A stretch of DNA of 64,000 nt. Origin: Leminorella richardii (GTDB taxonomy: Bacteria > Pseudomonadota > Gammaproteobacteria > Enterobacterales > Enterobacteriaceae). The notes beneath the pieces were generated by a model, which was not told where the DNA came from, searched no databases, and worked only from the letters and a program-made list of their open reading frames with translations. The number at the start of each line of letters is the position of its first letter. Within the stretch, counting starts at the first letter, position 1. The DNA is taken from positions 3,309,001-3,373,000 of the forward strand of contig NZ_LS483470.1 of NCBI RefSeq assembly GCF_900478135.1, written 5' to 3'. This document shows positions 8,583 to 17,805 of the stretch, in pieces. Position numbers and translations under genes: made by a program.

Positions 8583-10088
8583 CTATAGAGGATTAACCAG
8601 CTTAGGTATTTCTGACAGCAAGTCCGTCGCAATCGTTCCCCGCTGCCCCTGACGATGGGTAACGCGATCCCCCGCTGCACCGTGGATAACAGCCCCCGCA
8701 CAGGCGGCCTCAAACAACTCTAGCCCCTGCCCCAGCAGACTGGCGATAATACCCGTTAACAGATCGCCCATACCGCCTGAGGCCATACCGGCATTGCCAA
8801 CGTCAGCAATCGCCATGCGGCCTTTATCATCGGCTATGACCGTTCTGGCGCCTTTTAGCACCGCGACGCCACCGAAGCGCTCCGCCAGCTGCCGTGCAGC
8901 ACTGAGGCGGTCTCGCTCAACGTTTTCAACGCTGCACTGCAAAAGCCGCGCAGCTTCTCCCGGATGAGGAGTGATAACGCGCTGCGGCTGAATATTTGGG
9001 CTGATTGCCAGTAAATTCAGCGCATCAGCATCCCAAACCGTTATCTTATCACTGGCAGCAATCTGCTCCAACGCATCCTGTGCCCAAGAAGAGATCCCTA
9101 GACCAGGCCCTACTGCAACAACGTCCGCCCAGCCCAGCGCGGCGGTCAGGCTTTTTTCATCAAGCGCCTGCACCATCAGCTCTGGCCGGGCAGCAAGCAG
9201 CGGTGCAACATGCTGGCGACGCGTCAAAACGCGAACCAGCCCCGACCCGCTGCGAAGCGCCGCTTCCCCTGCCATTCTCACCGCACCGCCCAAGCCGCAG
9301 TCTCCACCAACCACCAGCAGCCGACCGTGGTCTCCTTTATGGGAACAGGGCTTTCGCGGCGTTAGCCATTGAGGCAGGCTTTCTGCCGTCAGGCGCTCAA
9401 TCTGCGTAGCCTGTTCCGCCAACCATCGGGATATCCCCAGTGAAGCATAGTGCAGCTCACCCACCGCGTCGCGCGCTTTCCCCGTTAACAGTCCGGGCTT
9501 AAGCGCCACAAATGTAAGCGTTTGCTTCGCCTCTATGGCTTCCCCCTCTATCGCTCCCGTCTCGGCATTAAGCCCAGAGGGAATGTCCAGCGCAACGGTT
9601 GGTGCAATGTGGGCGTTCGCTGCGCGAATTAAAGAGGCATAAGGCTCTTTCGGCACGCCATGAACGCCAGTACCCAGCAGGCCATCGACGATAAGATCGC
9701 ACTGCAAAGGCCACGGCGCGTCATAGGGAAGGATCTGACCGTAATTGTTCAACCAGTGCTCTCTGGCTCTCTGAGCCTCTTCGGGCAAGCGCTGTTCTGC
9801 ACCGCCGCCGATAACCGTCACTTCCATGCCGTACTGGCGAGCAAAGCGCGCCACAACGTAGCCATCGCCGCCGTTATTGCCGTGCCCGCAAAGCACCAGC
9901 CAGCGCCGGGCGTCCGGGTATAGCCTGCGGCACAGCTGAAATGCTGCCTCTCCCGCATTCTCCATCAGCTGATACAGAGAGAGGTCGTGATAGCGGGCAC
10001 CCACTTTTTCATTTTCCCGGACCCAGTCGGCGCTAAAGACAGAATGTGGTAAACTCGCAGCGTGTCGGTTTTGTTGATGGTCTGTCAT
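8583..10088 (-). CDS. nnr: Nnr, bifunctional NAD(P)H-hydrate epimerase/dehydratase
   Basis: Nnr repairs hydrated NADH and NADPH. An N-terminal YjeF_N epimerase domain shows LVLCGHGNNGGDGYVVAR and VALDIPSGLNAETG. A C-terminal ribokinase-fold ADP-dependent dehydratase has VVGGDCGLGGAVRMAGEAAL, VITPHPGEAARLL and GGMGDLLTGIIASLLGQG. The length of 501 residues is normal. The start codon overlaps that of queG on the other strand (shared CATG at 10086-10089), so each promoter must lie inside the neighbouring gene. The gene heads the operon nnr-tsaE-amiB-mutL-miaA-hfq-hfl. Confidence 0.96.
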   Translation of the reverse strand: MTDHQQNRHAASLPHSVFSADWVRENEKVGARYHDLSLYQLMENAGEAAFQLCRRLYPDARRWLVLCGHGNNGGDGYVVARFARQYGMEVTVIGGGAEQRLPEEAQRAREHWLNNYGQILPYDAPWPLQCDLIVDGLLGTGVHGVPKEPYASLIRAANAHIAPTVALDIPSGLNAETGAIEGEAIEAKQTLTFVALKPGLLTGKARDAVGELHYASLGISRWLAEQATQIERLTAESLPQWLTPRKPCSHKGDHGRLLVVGGDCGLGGAVRMAGEAALRSGSGLVRVLTRRQHVAPLLAARPELMVQALDEKSLTAALGWADVVAVGPGLGISSWAQDALEQIAASDKITVWDADALNLLAISPNIQPQRVITPHPGEAARLLQCSVENVERDRLSAARQLAERFGGVAVLKGARTVIADDKGRMAIADVGNAGMASGGMGDLLTGIIASLLGQGLELFEAACAGAVIHGAAGDRVTHRQGQRGTIATDLLSEIPKLVNPL

Positions 10089-11226
10089 GTCTCACCCTCT
10101 CGATCTCAATCAGTTAGCCCAACATATCAAGCTATGGGGGCAAGAACTAGGCTTTCAGCAGGTCGGCATTACAGACACCGACCTGAGCGTTGAAGAGCCG
10201 AAGCTGCTAGCCTGGCTTGATAAACAGTACCACGGCGACATGTCGTGGATGGCTCGCTACGGCCTGTTGCGGGCTCGCCCCCATGAACTTCAGCCCGGCA
10301 CGCTGCGCGTTATTAGCGTGCGCATGAACTATTTACCCGCCGATGCCGCCTTCGCCAGCGCGCTCGACGCGCCAGAACAGGGCTATATCAGCCGATACGC
10401 ACTGGGTCGTGACTATCATAAAGTATTGCGCCAGCGCTTAAAAAAGCTGGGTGAAAAAATTCAGCAGCACTGCGGCGAGTTGAGCTTTCGCCCCTTTGTC
10501 GATTCCGCGCCAATCATGGAGCGCCCGCTGGCGGCCAAGGCCGGTCTCGGCTGGACCGGTAAGCACTCACTTATCATTAATGGCAGCGAAGGCTCCTGGT
10601 TTTTCCTCGGCGAGCTGCTGGTGGATATCCCTCTGCCGGTCGACATTCCGGTTCAGGAAGAGTGTGGCCGCTGCGTGGCCTGCATGACCCTCTGCCCTAC
10701 AGGCGCCATTGTCGAGCCTTACGTTGTCGACGCCCGGCGCTGTATCTCCTATCTGACCATCGAACATGAAGGCGCTATCCCGCTGTCGCTGCGCCCTCTG
10801 ATGGGCAATCGCATATACGGCTGCGATGACTGCCAGCTGGCCTGCCCATGGAACCGATTTGCGCCGCTGACCGACGAGGTGGACTTCTCCCCCCGCGCCG
10901 CGCTGCACCGCACGCCTCTGTTGGCCCTTTATGCATGGAGCGAGGACGAATTTCTTTTCCAGACGGAAGGCTCTCCCATTCGTCGCATCGGCTACTTTCG
11001 CTGGTTAAGAAATATTACTGTTGCCCTAGGCAATGCGCCCTACCAAGAGGAAAACGTCACGGCGCTAAACGCGCGTAAAGGACTTTTCCCTCTACTGGAT
11101 GAGCACATAGACTGGGCTCTTGAGCGCCAAATAGCGCAACAGAAAGGTCAACTGATTGATCTTAAAGAACCCAAGCGACAGCGTCTTATCCGTTCTATCG
11201 AGAAAGGCCTCCCCCGAGATGCATAA
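10087..11226 (+). CDS. queG: QueG, epoxyqueuosine reductase
   Basis: QueG is a cobalamin and iron-sulfur enzyme that reduces epoxyqueuosine to queuosine at tRNA position 34. The 379-residue protein has the N-terminal DUF1730 region, the active-site stretch FRPFVDSAPIMERPLAAKAG, and two [4Fe-4S] motifs: CGRCVACMTLCPTGAI and CDDCQLACPWN. It is transcribed alone, away from nnr. In E. coli the glycine tRNAs follow directly; here 11.6 kb of accessory DNA intervenes. Confidence 0.97.
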   Translation: MSHPLDLNQLAQHIKLWGQELGFQQVGITDTDLSVEEPKLLAWLDKQYHGDMSWMARYGLLRARPHELQPGTLRVISVRMNYLPADAAFASALDAPEQGYISRYALGRDYHKVLRQRLKKLGEKIQQHCGELSFRPFVDSAPIMERPLAAKAGLGWTGKHSLIINGSEGSWFFLGELLVDIPLPVDIPVQEECGRCVACMTLCPTGAIVEPYVVDARRCISYLTIEHEGAIPLSLRPLMGNRIYGCDDCQLACPWNRFAPLTDEVDFSPRAALHRTPLLALYAWSEDEFLFQTEGSPIRRIGYFRWLRNITVALGNAPYQEENVTALNARKGLFPLLDEHIDWALERQIAQQKGQLIDLKEPKRQRLIRSIEKGLPRDA

Positions 11227-11563
11227 CAGTAGATTATGCATTGAAGACGCCAAACAACAGGATATTTTTCGCTCCTTTTCGCGCTGTGTATAAAAAAAGC
11301 GTGGGATGACATAATCCCCACCTATTAAAAGACCACAGGAAAAAATTTCACGTCGTTATAATTAAAAAAATTTTATTTTTCAAACGGTAATTTAACTCGG
11401 CTTTGACACACGCTAGCACACACATTTTCCACTTAGGCAGCCAAACCTGTGGATAACTCTGTTGACAGAAAAGTGACAGGCAGGGTTAACCGAAGGGATC
11501 CCGCTGTTTTCTCCGGCATCGCTAACACCACAGGCACAACGCTTTCCAGCAGAAATCTCTATT
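11227..11563. other. Non-coding stretch after queG (AT-rich)
   Basis: These 337 bases between the 3' ends of queG and the coiled-coil operon contain no convincing reading frame. They hold a terminator-like hairpin (listed separately) and a perfect 9-base DnaA box TTATCCACA at 11448-11456 (minus strand). The base composition is visibly more AT-rich than the flanks, consistent with the edge of an inserted block. Confidence 0.6.
11289..11325 (-). terminator. Probable Rho-independent terminator of the coiled-coil operon
   Basis: Read on the minus strand, GTGGGGAT - TATGTC - ATCCCAC forms a stem with one bulge. It is followed two bases later by seven T. It lies about 240 bases past the stop of the last gene of the minus-strand operon, so the transcript would carry a long 3' untranslated region. 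Confidence 0.6.
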
Positions 11564-13039
11564 TTAGAAACTGTCGGTTGTCGTAAAACGACCACCGCCG
11601 GACGAGGAGGATGTCCGATGGCTTCCACCGCCAAAAGAGCTGCCGCTTGAGGAGGAGGAACTGCTGCCAGAAGAAGATGAACCTCTGGAGGAAGAGCCGC
11701 TACCACGAGAGGAAAACGTCGAGGTGGAGGCTGACGTACGTGTTGTTCCCGATGATGAGGTTTTGGTCGACGTTGATGAAGATGTCCAGCTCCAGTCGTT
11801 ATCCGATGACGAACTGCCGGCTTCTGAGACATATCTAACGCTTTTCAACACTTCAACCAGATGGCGTGGACCAAACTGCTTTAACACTATCGCTTTAATC
11901 AAATCGACGATTTGCTTCTGATCGATATCGTAGCTGTACTTTGCGCTATTTAACCCGCTCGCCGCGTAGTGCTGAGAAAGCTCGCGCATACGTTCGTATT
12001 GGACGTTTGTTGCCTCCCACTGAGGCTGTATGGCCTGAAGCGAATGTTCTAGGGAAGAGACCTGCTCTACATTTTCCCGAAGTCTGGCAAACAGGCGATC
12101 GTCCTGAGTTGACTGGGTTTTCTTTGCCATCTCATCCAACTGCTTGAGCGGTAGCGACTGCATTACGCTCGCCATTTTTTCTGCAATAGAAACAAACAGC
12201 GGACTTTCACCCACAATGCTGTCGCGCAGAAGATTATGAAGTCGACCGATGTCGCCTTGTCGCGTTTCAATAGTGGACACCAGCCGCGTCAGCTGCTCCA
12301 GCAGAGGTGCCAAACCAACACGCTTCGCCGCGCCGTTCACCATAATCTCGTGTCGAGAAGACACATCGTCAAGGCGAGGTCCTATTTCCTCGCGCCGATT
12401 CGTAACTTCCTGTGCCATGGCCAACAGCGTGCGGTAGTTGCGCAGGTTTTTAGGGAAGTCGATCTGGCGAGCTAGCCAGCTGTCCATATTGCGGAAAATC
12501 CACTTTCCCCGATAGTCGCTTTCACCAAACCGGCGCGCCATCAGATATTCAAACGCCTCATTGGCGCGATACTCGTCGCCCTTTTCCTGCGCTTCGAGGT
12601 GAATATCCTGCTCAAGCTGAGATATAGACTGGCTCTGTTCTCTAAGACTGGCTAGCTGGCTATCAAGCTCGACAAATTTGGGATCCCGCATCAATAGCGC
12701 AACCTTCTCTGCCTCAAGGGGCTCGATTCTTTCGGACAGCTCATTCTGGCGCTGCCTTTCCTGGTCAAGCTGCTGCTTTAGCTCCAGAAGCTGACGGTTT
12801 AACTCTGCTATCTGCCCTTTCATCTGCTTTTGCAGTACGTCAATTTCAGTGACATTTTTCAGCTCGGGGCTTTCCAGCAGCAGCACTTTTGCCATCAGCG
12901 GGTAAATCTCAAGCTGTTCCTGCTTCAGCGTCATCAAGTCTTGTCGATAAGAGGTGATGCGCACATTAAGCACAGAAAGCTGATCTTCAAACGCGCTTTC
13001 GCTGTTTGACAAAATTTGAGCAACGTTAAATGCCTTCAC
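11564..13039 (-). CDS. Unrecognised coiled-coil protein with Ser/Gly-rich tail (third gene of the operon)
   Basis: I do not recognise this 491-residue protein. Residues about 20-190 are strongly heptad-like and charged (LQKQMKGQIAELNRQLLELK). A second helical region follows (about 250-350) with a short ordered segment IDQKQIVDLIKAIVLKQFG. From about residue 405 the protein becomes a low-complexity tail rich in Ser, Thr and Gly, ending SGGGRFTTTDSF. There is no signal peptide or membrane segment. It starts 3 bases after the stop of the membrane-anchored gene, so it is translationally coupled. Its role is unknown; a scaffold or filament-like partner is only a guess. Confidence 0.8.
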   Translation of the reverse strand: MKAFNVAQILSNSESAFEDQLSVLNVRITSYRQDLMTLKQEQLEIYPLMAKVLLLESPELKNVTEIDVLQKQMKGQIAELNRQLLELKQQLDQERQRQNELSERIEPLEAEKVALLMRDPKFVELDSQLASLREQSQSISQLEQDIHLEAQEKGDEYRANEAFEYLMARRFGESDYRGKWIFRNMDSWLARQIDFPKNLRNYRTLLAMAQEVTNRREEIGPRLDDVSSRHEIMVNGAAKRVGLAPLLEQLTRLVSTIETRQGDIGRLHNLLRDSIVGESPLFVSIAEKMASVMQSLPLKQLDEMAKKTQSTQDDRLFARLRENVEQVSSLEHSLQAIQPQWEATNVQYERMRELSQHYAASGLNSAKYSYDIDQKQIVDLIKAIVLKQFGPRHLVEVLKSVRYVSEAGSSSSDNDWSWTSSSTSTKTSSSGTTRTSASTSTFSSRGSGSSSRGSSSSGSSSSSSSGSSFGGGSHRTSSSSGGGRFTTTDSF

Positions 13040-13042
13040 TGA

Positions 13043-14425
13043 TTACCACTCCATAATGACGCTGCCGCTGGTTGAGCGGGTATAGCTGAAGTTAAGGCGA
13101 CCGGAAGACTTCTTGCCGACCTGCTTTTTCTGAATACGCCCGTCGTCCAGCTTATCGTTGCGCACCCGATCGTAGTCGTTGCGGGAAACCTGTAGACCAA
13201 ACGTCGTCACCCGGCGGGACTGCCCGGTTTCTGCATCGGTAAGCCACAGTGGGAACGGCTGACCGCTCGGCGTTAGCGCCTCAACAATGATGTACCAGGT
13301 TTTACCGCCGCTGTCCTCGTAGGTTCTCTCCACGCCGGACTTTTCTCCAACGCGGTCGACGATTGTCAGCGTCAGGTTCTCAGGAGCCAGCTCTGTCAAA
13401 TAGCGAAGGTGCTCAAGAGAACGCTTGGCTGAGACGAGATCAAACTGCGCCAGCGCCCTCTGAATATCGTTGACGTCGCTTTGAGCCAGGCTTCTCTCTT
13501 GAGCGGTTGGCACCAGTCTCTTTAACTGCTCCATGCTCCGCTCCGCCTCTTGGGCGACCGCCTGCGCCTCCTGCGCTAACCGGTAGGCTGACTCCAGCGT
13601 TTTTAGGCTTTCCAGCCCCTTTTCTGCACTCTCTGACATGGACGCCGCAGCGCGCTCAAACGCCTGTCGAAGCGGAGCATAGCGACGAGACAGCGCCGCA
13701 AAGCCGCTGTCGTCAGCAATCTGCTGCAGCTGCCTGTCCGCATCCGCAAGGGCGCGATACTGCGCCAGTTTTTTCTCAATGCTTTGAGCGTCTATTTGCG
13801 TCGCGCTGGATATCCCATTTAGCGACGCCTTCTGCTTGCTCAACGTAATATAGGAACTGCTGCTCTCTGCAACCACTTGGGCAAAGGTTCTGCCCTGCTT
13901 CATTGCCTTTTCCGCCAGCGCAATGCTGGACGATCTCAGAGCCTCGCCGCTTGCAGACGCATAGCGCAGCTCACTGCCGTTAAGTGCCAGTAGCTCACTG
14001 TGATGACCGTTGATTTTTTGCAGCAGAGACTGCTCGACCTGCTGTAGGCCTGCAATGGTATTTTTTGTCATCTTCACCGCGATGACGTTAATCGCTATCA
14101 GAGCGACCGCCACCATCAGCAGGCTGAAAAACACCCTAAACACTCGCTTACGCTTTAAGTAAAGCCTAGCCAGCAGCCGCTGATGCCAGGCAGGCTTTGG
14201 CATGCTAAAGCGAAGTCGATCGGCAAACCACTCATCGACGCCCTGTTCAATCAGTGCGTCCTGAATGTCCATCCCTCTGGAACGGTAATATTCCCGAATG
14301 CGCTGCGCCATCGTCTGACGCAGAGCTATAGGGTTAAGCAGCTCTTCCAGCGCCGTTTGCTGCTGGTAGAGCTCATCAATAATCGCCATCGCGCCCAGCT
14401 GATCGCTGAGCTTTACATCAGTCAT
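13043..14425 (-). CDS. Membrane-anchored coiled-coil protein, DUF6384-like (second gene of the operon)
   Basis: This 460-residue protein has a soluble N-terminus (1-90), one membrane segment (residues about 97-117, VFFSLLMVAVALIAINVIAV) and a long helical region (120-310). A C-terminal beta-rich domain contains GGKTWYIIVEALTPSGQPF and SGRLNFSYTRSTSGSVIMEW. The architecture fits proteins annotated DUF6384, but that name is from memory and unverified. The N-terminus is probably cytoplasmic, with the helical region in the periplasm. The start overlaps the preceding gene by 4 bases (ATGA), which suggests fixed stoichiometry. Confidence 0.78.
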   Translation of the reverse strand: MTDVKLSDQLGAMAIIDELYQQQTALEELLNPIALRQTMAQRIREYYRSRGMDIQDALIEQGVDEWFADRLRFSMPKPAWHQRLLARLYLKRKRVFRVFFSLLMVAVALIAINVIAVKMTKNTIAGLQQVEQSLLQKINGHHSELLALNGSELRYASASGEALRSSSIALAEKAMKQGRTFAQVVAESSSSYITLSKQKASLNGISSATQIDAQSIEKKLAQYRALADADRQLQQIADDSGFAALSRRYAPLRQAFERAAASMSESAEKGLESLKTLESAYRLAQEAQAVAQEAERSMEQLKRLVPTAQERSLAQSDVNDIQRALAQFDLVSAKRSLEHLRYLTELAPENLTLTIVDRVGEKSGVERTYEDSGGKTWYIIVEALTPSGQPFPLWLTDAETGQSRRVTTFGLQVSRNDYDRVRNDKLDDGRIQKKQVGKKSSGRLNFSYTRSTSGSVIMEW

Positions 14426-15582
14426 TCAGAGGCGGCCTTAAGTACCATGTCGCTGAAGCGACGCTTGCCGTCCTCGGCGATAGACTGTAGCTCTTTAGCG
14501 TTGTTTGACGACTCTTCACGCAGCTCTTCAATAAGCTGATAGCTAGACTCTTGGAAGTTCACGATGGCGTTGACCAGCGAACGGATAGAATCAGCCTTAA
14601 TCGTAGAGCCGTAGCCCGCGCGAATGCCGGCATCCATATGCTTGTTGCCCGCTTCGGCGATTGTCTGTAGCCCTTTGTTAATGCCGTCTTTCATGGCTTC
14701 GAGGGTTTTGGTGCTTTCCGTTAGTCCGCTCAGGGAAGTCATCGACGCTGACAGCGCAGTAAAGACGATTTCGTTCGTTGAGAAAAACACCATGCTCTGG
14801 CGATAAACGCGCTCTTTGACTGACGAGGTTTGCTGAAGGCGGGCAAACACCGCTTCGGCAGCGTTGTAGGCGACCATCAGGTTGTCCGCCAAATCCTTCA
14901 CAATCTGGTAGCGCTCGTCCTCTTCCTGCATTTGACGCAGGGCTTCGTCGCGCACCAGCTCCATGCGGCCCAGCTCGGCAGCATCGGTAGTCGCGGCCTG
15001 CTCGCGGGTTTCTAGCGCGCTCTTCAGGCGCTGCTTGCACGCTTCCAGGCTTTGCTCTGCCAGCTTTAACAGCTCCTGAGAGTCAATTTCTGCCTGCTTG
15101 AGGCCAAAGCGGTAATCCTGATAGGCATCAAGGATGGTCTGCTCACGGGTAATCTGCTCTGACGCTGCCTTCGCCACTTCCAGATAGGTTTCTTTAATTT
15201 TGTTAAAACGATCGGGAATGGAGCCGCGAACCAACACCATCCAGCCGTTTTTTACGCGCTCAATCAGATCCAGCTTACCGTCGTCCAGCCACTTAACCAT
15301 TTCCTGAGCGTCAGTGCGGATAGAGTCAAACGCCGTCACGATTTTTCCCTGACGGTTAGCAACGTCCATACCGGTAATATTTTCACGCACAATGGCGTTA
15401 AACGCACTCTGCTGCTGCAGCGTACGGGCAATAGCCACTACGCGATTGTTGTCTAGGTTGGATACCGCATCCAGCAGCGCCATGACCGGGGCATCAGGCT
15501 CCCCTGCAACAACAATGCCTAGCCTTTTTAGTTTTTGAACAGCGCGGTCTGTGTATACAACGAGAGAAGTAGTAGAAGTCAT
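14422..15582 (-). CDS. Helical cytoplasmic protein, possibly TelA-like (first gene of the operon)
   Basis: This 386-residue protein is almost entirely predicted helix. It opens MTSTTSLVVYTDRAVQKLKR, has a repeated charged region (about 160-250) and ends LIEELREESSNNAKELQSIA. There are no membrane segments. The overall build (long helices, a Thr/Ser-rich middle and a regularly spaced C-terminus) recalls toxic-anion-resistance TelA/YaaN proteins, but I see no diagnostic motif. I chose the ATG at 15582, which has AAGGA 8 bases upstream, over an upstream ATG at 15642. It leads the three-gene operon from its own promoter at 15693-15721. Confidence 0.78.
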   Translation of the reverse strand: MTSTTSLVVYTDRAVQKLKRLGIVVAGEPDAPVMALLDAVSNLDNNRVVAIARTLQQQSAFNAIVRENITGMDVANRQGKIVTAFDSIRTDAQEMVKWLDDGKLDLIERVKNGWMVLVRGSIPDRFNKIKETYLEVAKAASEQITREQTILDAYQDYRFGLKQAEIDSQELLKLAEQSLEACKQRLKSALETREQAATTDAAELGRMELVRDEALRQMQEEDERYQIVKDLADNLMVAYNAAEAVFARLQQTSSVKERVYRQSMVFFSTNEIVFTALSASMTSLSGLTESTKTLEAMKDGINKGLQTIAEAGNKHMDAGIRAGYGSTIKADSIRSLVNAIVNFQESSYQLIEELREESSNNAKELQSIAEDGKRRFSDMVLKAASE

Positions 15583-15685
15583 GACGTTATCCTTGCCTAT
15601 GTGCGGTAAATGCGGCGGTCTCTTCACTGTGCTTTCAGGCACTGTTTTATTAGAGCTGCGCAGCGCGTAAACAGTAGCTCTCCAA

Positions 15686-15721
15686 GAATGACGTTATATC
15701 ATTCCTCAACGGCTATTCCAA
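15686..15721 (-). promoter_or_regulatory. Promoter of the coiled-coil operon with an inverted repeat over the -10
   Basis: On the minus strand, TTGGAA (15716-15721) and TATAAC (15693-15698) are 17 bases apart, a good sigma-70 pair. An inverted repeat GAATGA-N7-TCATTC (15686-15704) straddles the -10, the usual place for a repressor. The leader to the start codon is about 100 bases. Confidence 0.6.
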
Positions 15722-15807
15722 GATAAGCGTATCATTCTCACAGAACAATACTATTGATAATCAGTTAATTATGAATTTTATCGACTGTAACTATTTTCCA
15801 AAAATAC

Positions 15808-16491
15808 TCAGGAAACGTGTTTCTCACGAAACATGCGCAGCAGACCGCCAACGTGCCAACGCAGGCGTTCGTCGGCAGCGGCGTCTCGGCCTTCTCGCAG
15901 TAGCGACACGATGTCTTCATGATCGCTCTGTGAGCCCGCAAGCTCGTCGTTCGATCTGGCTAGGCGATTTAGCAGCGCACGAATACGGTTGATAATATTG
16001 TGGTAGGCATCGATCAGATCGCGATTCTGGCTGAACTCGATGAGCGCCATATGGAAAGCAGCATCTGCCGCGCGAAAGGCATCAGGGTCGCTGTTCATTG
16101 CCGTTCGGCCCTGTTCCAGATGCATTTCTAACGCAGCAATCAGGCCGCTTCTGTCGCGGGCAAGCGCAATATCCAGCGCGCCGGATTCAAGGATTTCACG
16201 CATTTTGCAGGTTTGCCGCATTTCCTGTTCGTTGAAGTCGAACACGAAGGTGCCCCTCTGGGGGATAATCTGCACCAGCCGTTCGGTTTCCAGCTTTTGC
16301 AGCGCCTCCCTGACGGGAGTACGGCTCACCTGAAGCTTACTGGCGATATCGTTTTCAGAAAGCAGTGCTCCCAGTTCAATATCACCGTTAACGATAAGCT
16401 CGCGGATCTGAGCGGCCATGATTAACGCCATCGACTGAGGCCGGACAATTTTTTTCATCGTCCAGCCAGAAGAACGCTTATCGGTACTCAT
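15808..16491 (-). CDS. GntR-family regulator (FadR/FCD subfamily)
   Basis: The N-terminal winged helix (NDIASKLQVSRTPVREALQKLE and the wing PQRGTFVF) is joined to a helical FCD effector domain containing FRAADAAFHMALIE and typical metal-binding His positions. It has 227 residues. It follows a sugar-acid dehydratase and its transporter on the same strand, beyond a terminator, so it probably has its own promoter. It most likely represses those two genes through the palindromes at 19175-19201, with the acid or its breakdown product as inducer. An internal start at MKKIVRPQSM is possible. Confidence 0.85.
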   Translation of the reverse strand: MSTDKRSSGWTMKKIVRPQSMALIMAAQIRELIVNGDIELGALLSENDIASKLQVSRTPVREALQKLETERLVQIIPQRGTFVFDFNEQEMRQTCKMREILESGALDIALARDRSGLIAALEMHLEQGRTAMNSDPDAFRAADAAFHMALIEFSQNRDLIDAYHNIINRIRALLNRLARSNDELAGSQSDHEDIVSLLREGRDAAADERLRWHVGGLLRMFREKHVS

Positions 16492-16580
16492 AGCGCCGTA
16501 TATCCTTTTCCAACGAAAGTGTAGAGTCGTGGAAAAATACTTACATGCTTGCTTCTTATATGCAAGGACAGCGTTACTGA

Positions 16581-16602
16581 AAAGGCGGCACAGGCCGCCT
16601 TT
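16581..16602 (-). terminator. Rho-independent terminator after the dehydratase gene
   Basis: AAAGGCGGC - CTGT - GCCGCCTTTT on the minus strand is a 9-bp stem ending in a short T run. It starts 10 bases after the dehydratase stop codon and separates it from the downstream gntR. Confidence 0.7.
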
Positions 16603-16611
16603 GTGTGAAGG

Positions 16612-17805
16612 CTACTGTGTAAACAGCAATTCTTCGCGCTGCACGTTAGCCCGATTGAGCGCCATGCCCATTCCCGGAGTTTCCGGCACGTGGATAAAGC
16701 CGTCTTTCGGCACGATCGGGTCGCATAGGAAGTGCTGGTGAATATCATTCCATTTCACCAGATACTCCTGAAACGGCGTGTGAATAGGCGACTGGGTTAC
16801 GCTAAAGTGCGCAGTCGCTATTGTTGAGTGCCCGTGCGGGACAACCTGAAGATCGTACATGGTCGCCGCCGCGGCGATTTTCAGCGTTTCTGACAGGCCC
16901 CCGCACCAGTAGATATCCGGCTGGATGATGTCTAGCCCGTCAGCCTCAAAGAAGCGCTTGAAGCCCCAGCGGGTATATTCGTGTTCTGCACCAGCCATGG
17001 GGATATTCAGCTTCTCTTTCAGACGACGAAGCCCTCCCAGCCTGTCGGCCATGACGCACTCTTCCAGCCAGCGAGGCCGGTAAGGTTCGATAGCCAATCC
17101 CAGCTCGGTCACGTAGGTCACGTCCATTGACTGCCAGCAGTCGAACATCAGATCGTAGTCTTCCCCCACCGCCTCTCGCAGGGTTTTTACCAGTTCGATA
17201 TTTTTCTTTAGGCCTTCCCGTCCGCTCATAGTGCCGTGGCGGAAAAACCACTTTTGCCCGCAATAGCCCAGTGATTTGTAATACTTCGCCCGCTCGCGCA
17301 CCAGCCCCATATCCTGAACGGAGAAGCCCAGCATAGAGGCGTAAGTAGGAATAGCTTCACGGGATGAGCCTCCCAGCAGGCGATAAACCGGCTGTTGCAT
17401 CCACTTGCCGCGCAGATCCCACAGCGCACAGTCGACCGTACTAATCGCCATCATGGCCTCACCGTGGCGACCGTGAACCAGCGCGCGGTGCATTTGATCC
17501 CACAGCCTTTCGCTATCGCGGGGATCCTGGCCGATAAGCAATCGGCTCAGGTGGCTGGCGATAATAGAAGCCACTGAGCGGGGGATTGGCCCAGCCATGC
17601 CCTCTACGCCCTCGTCGCTGACAATCTCAAGAAATACGGTAGTAATGGCAAAGCCGTCTTTTTGCTGCACACCGCCTTCGTGGTCATCAAGGAGACGGTA
17701 GTCCTGATAAATATCTAGCGGGCGCGCCAGACGCTCCTCCCAGATGTCTCCCTGCGTTGGCAACACGCCCTGAACCTGACGAAGTCTGACCTCAACAATT
17801 TTCAT
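16612..17805 (-). CDS. Enolase-superfamily sugar-acid dehydratase, L-rhamnonate dehydratase-like
   Basis: This 397-residue protein of the mandelate racemase/enolase superfamily would remove water from an aldonic acid to give a 2-keto-3-deoxy acid. Segments follow the order of RhmD: STVDCALWDLRGK, the metal ligands in DYDLMFDCWQSMDVTY, PRWLEECVMADRLG and PMAGAEHEY, then GLDIIQPDIYWCGGLSETLK and VVPHGHSTIATAHF. Identity to E. coli RhmD looks moderate, so the true substrate may differ. It overlaps the upstream transporter gene by 14 bases, and AAGGAG lies just before the ATG. Confidence 0.83.
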   Translation of the reverse strand: MKIVEVRLRQVQGVLPTQGDIWEERLARPLDIYQDYRLLDDHEGGVQQKDGFAITTVFLEIVSDEGVEGMAGPIPRSVASIIASHLSRLLIGQDPRDSERLWDQMHRALVHGRHGEAMMAISTVDCALWDLRGKWMQQPVYRLLGGSSREAIPTYASMLGFSVQDMGLVRERAKYYKSLGYCGQKWFFRHGTMSGREGLKKNIELVKTLREAVGEDYDLMFDCWQSMDVTYVTELGLAIEPYRPRWLEECVMADRLGGLRRLKEKLNIPMAGAEHEYTRWGFKRFFEADGLDIIQPDIYWCGGLSETLKIAAAATMYDLQVVPHGHSTIATAHFSVTQSPIHTPFQEYLVKWNDIHQHFLCDPIVPKDGFIHVPETPGMGMALNRANVQREELLFTQ

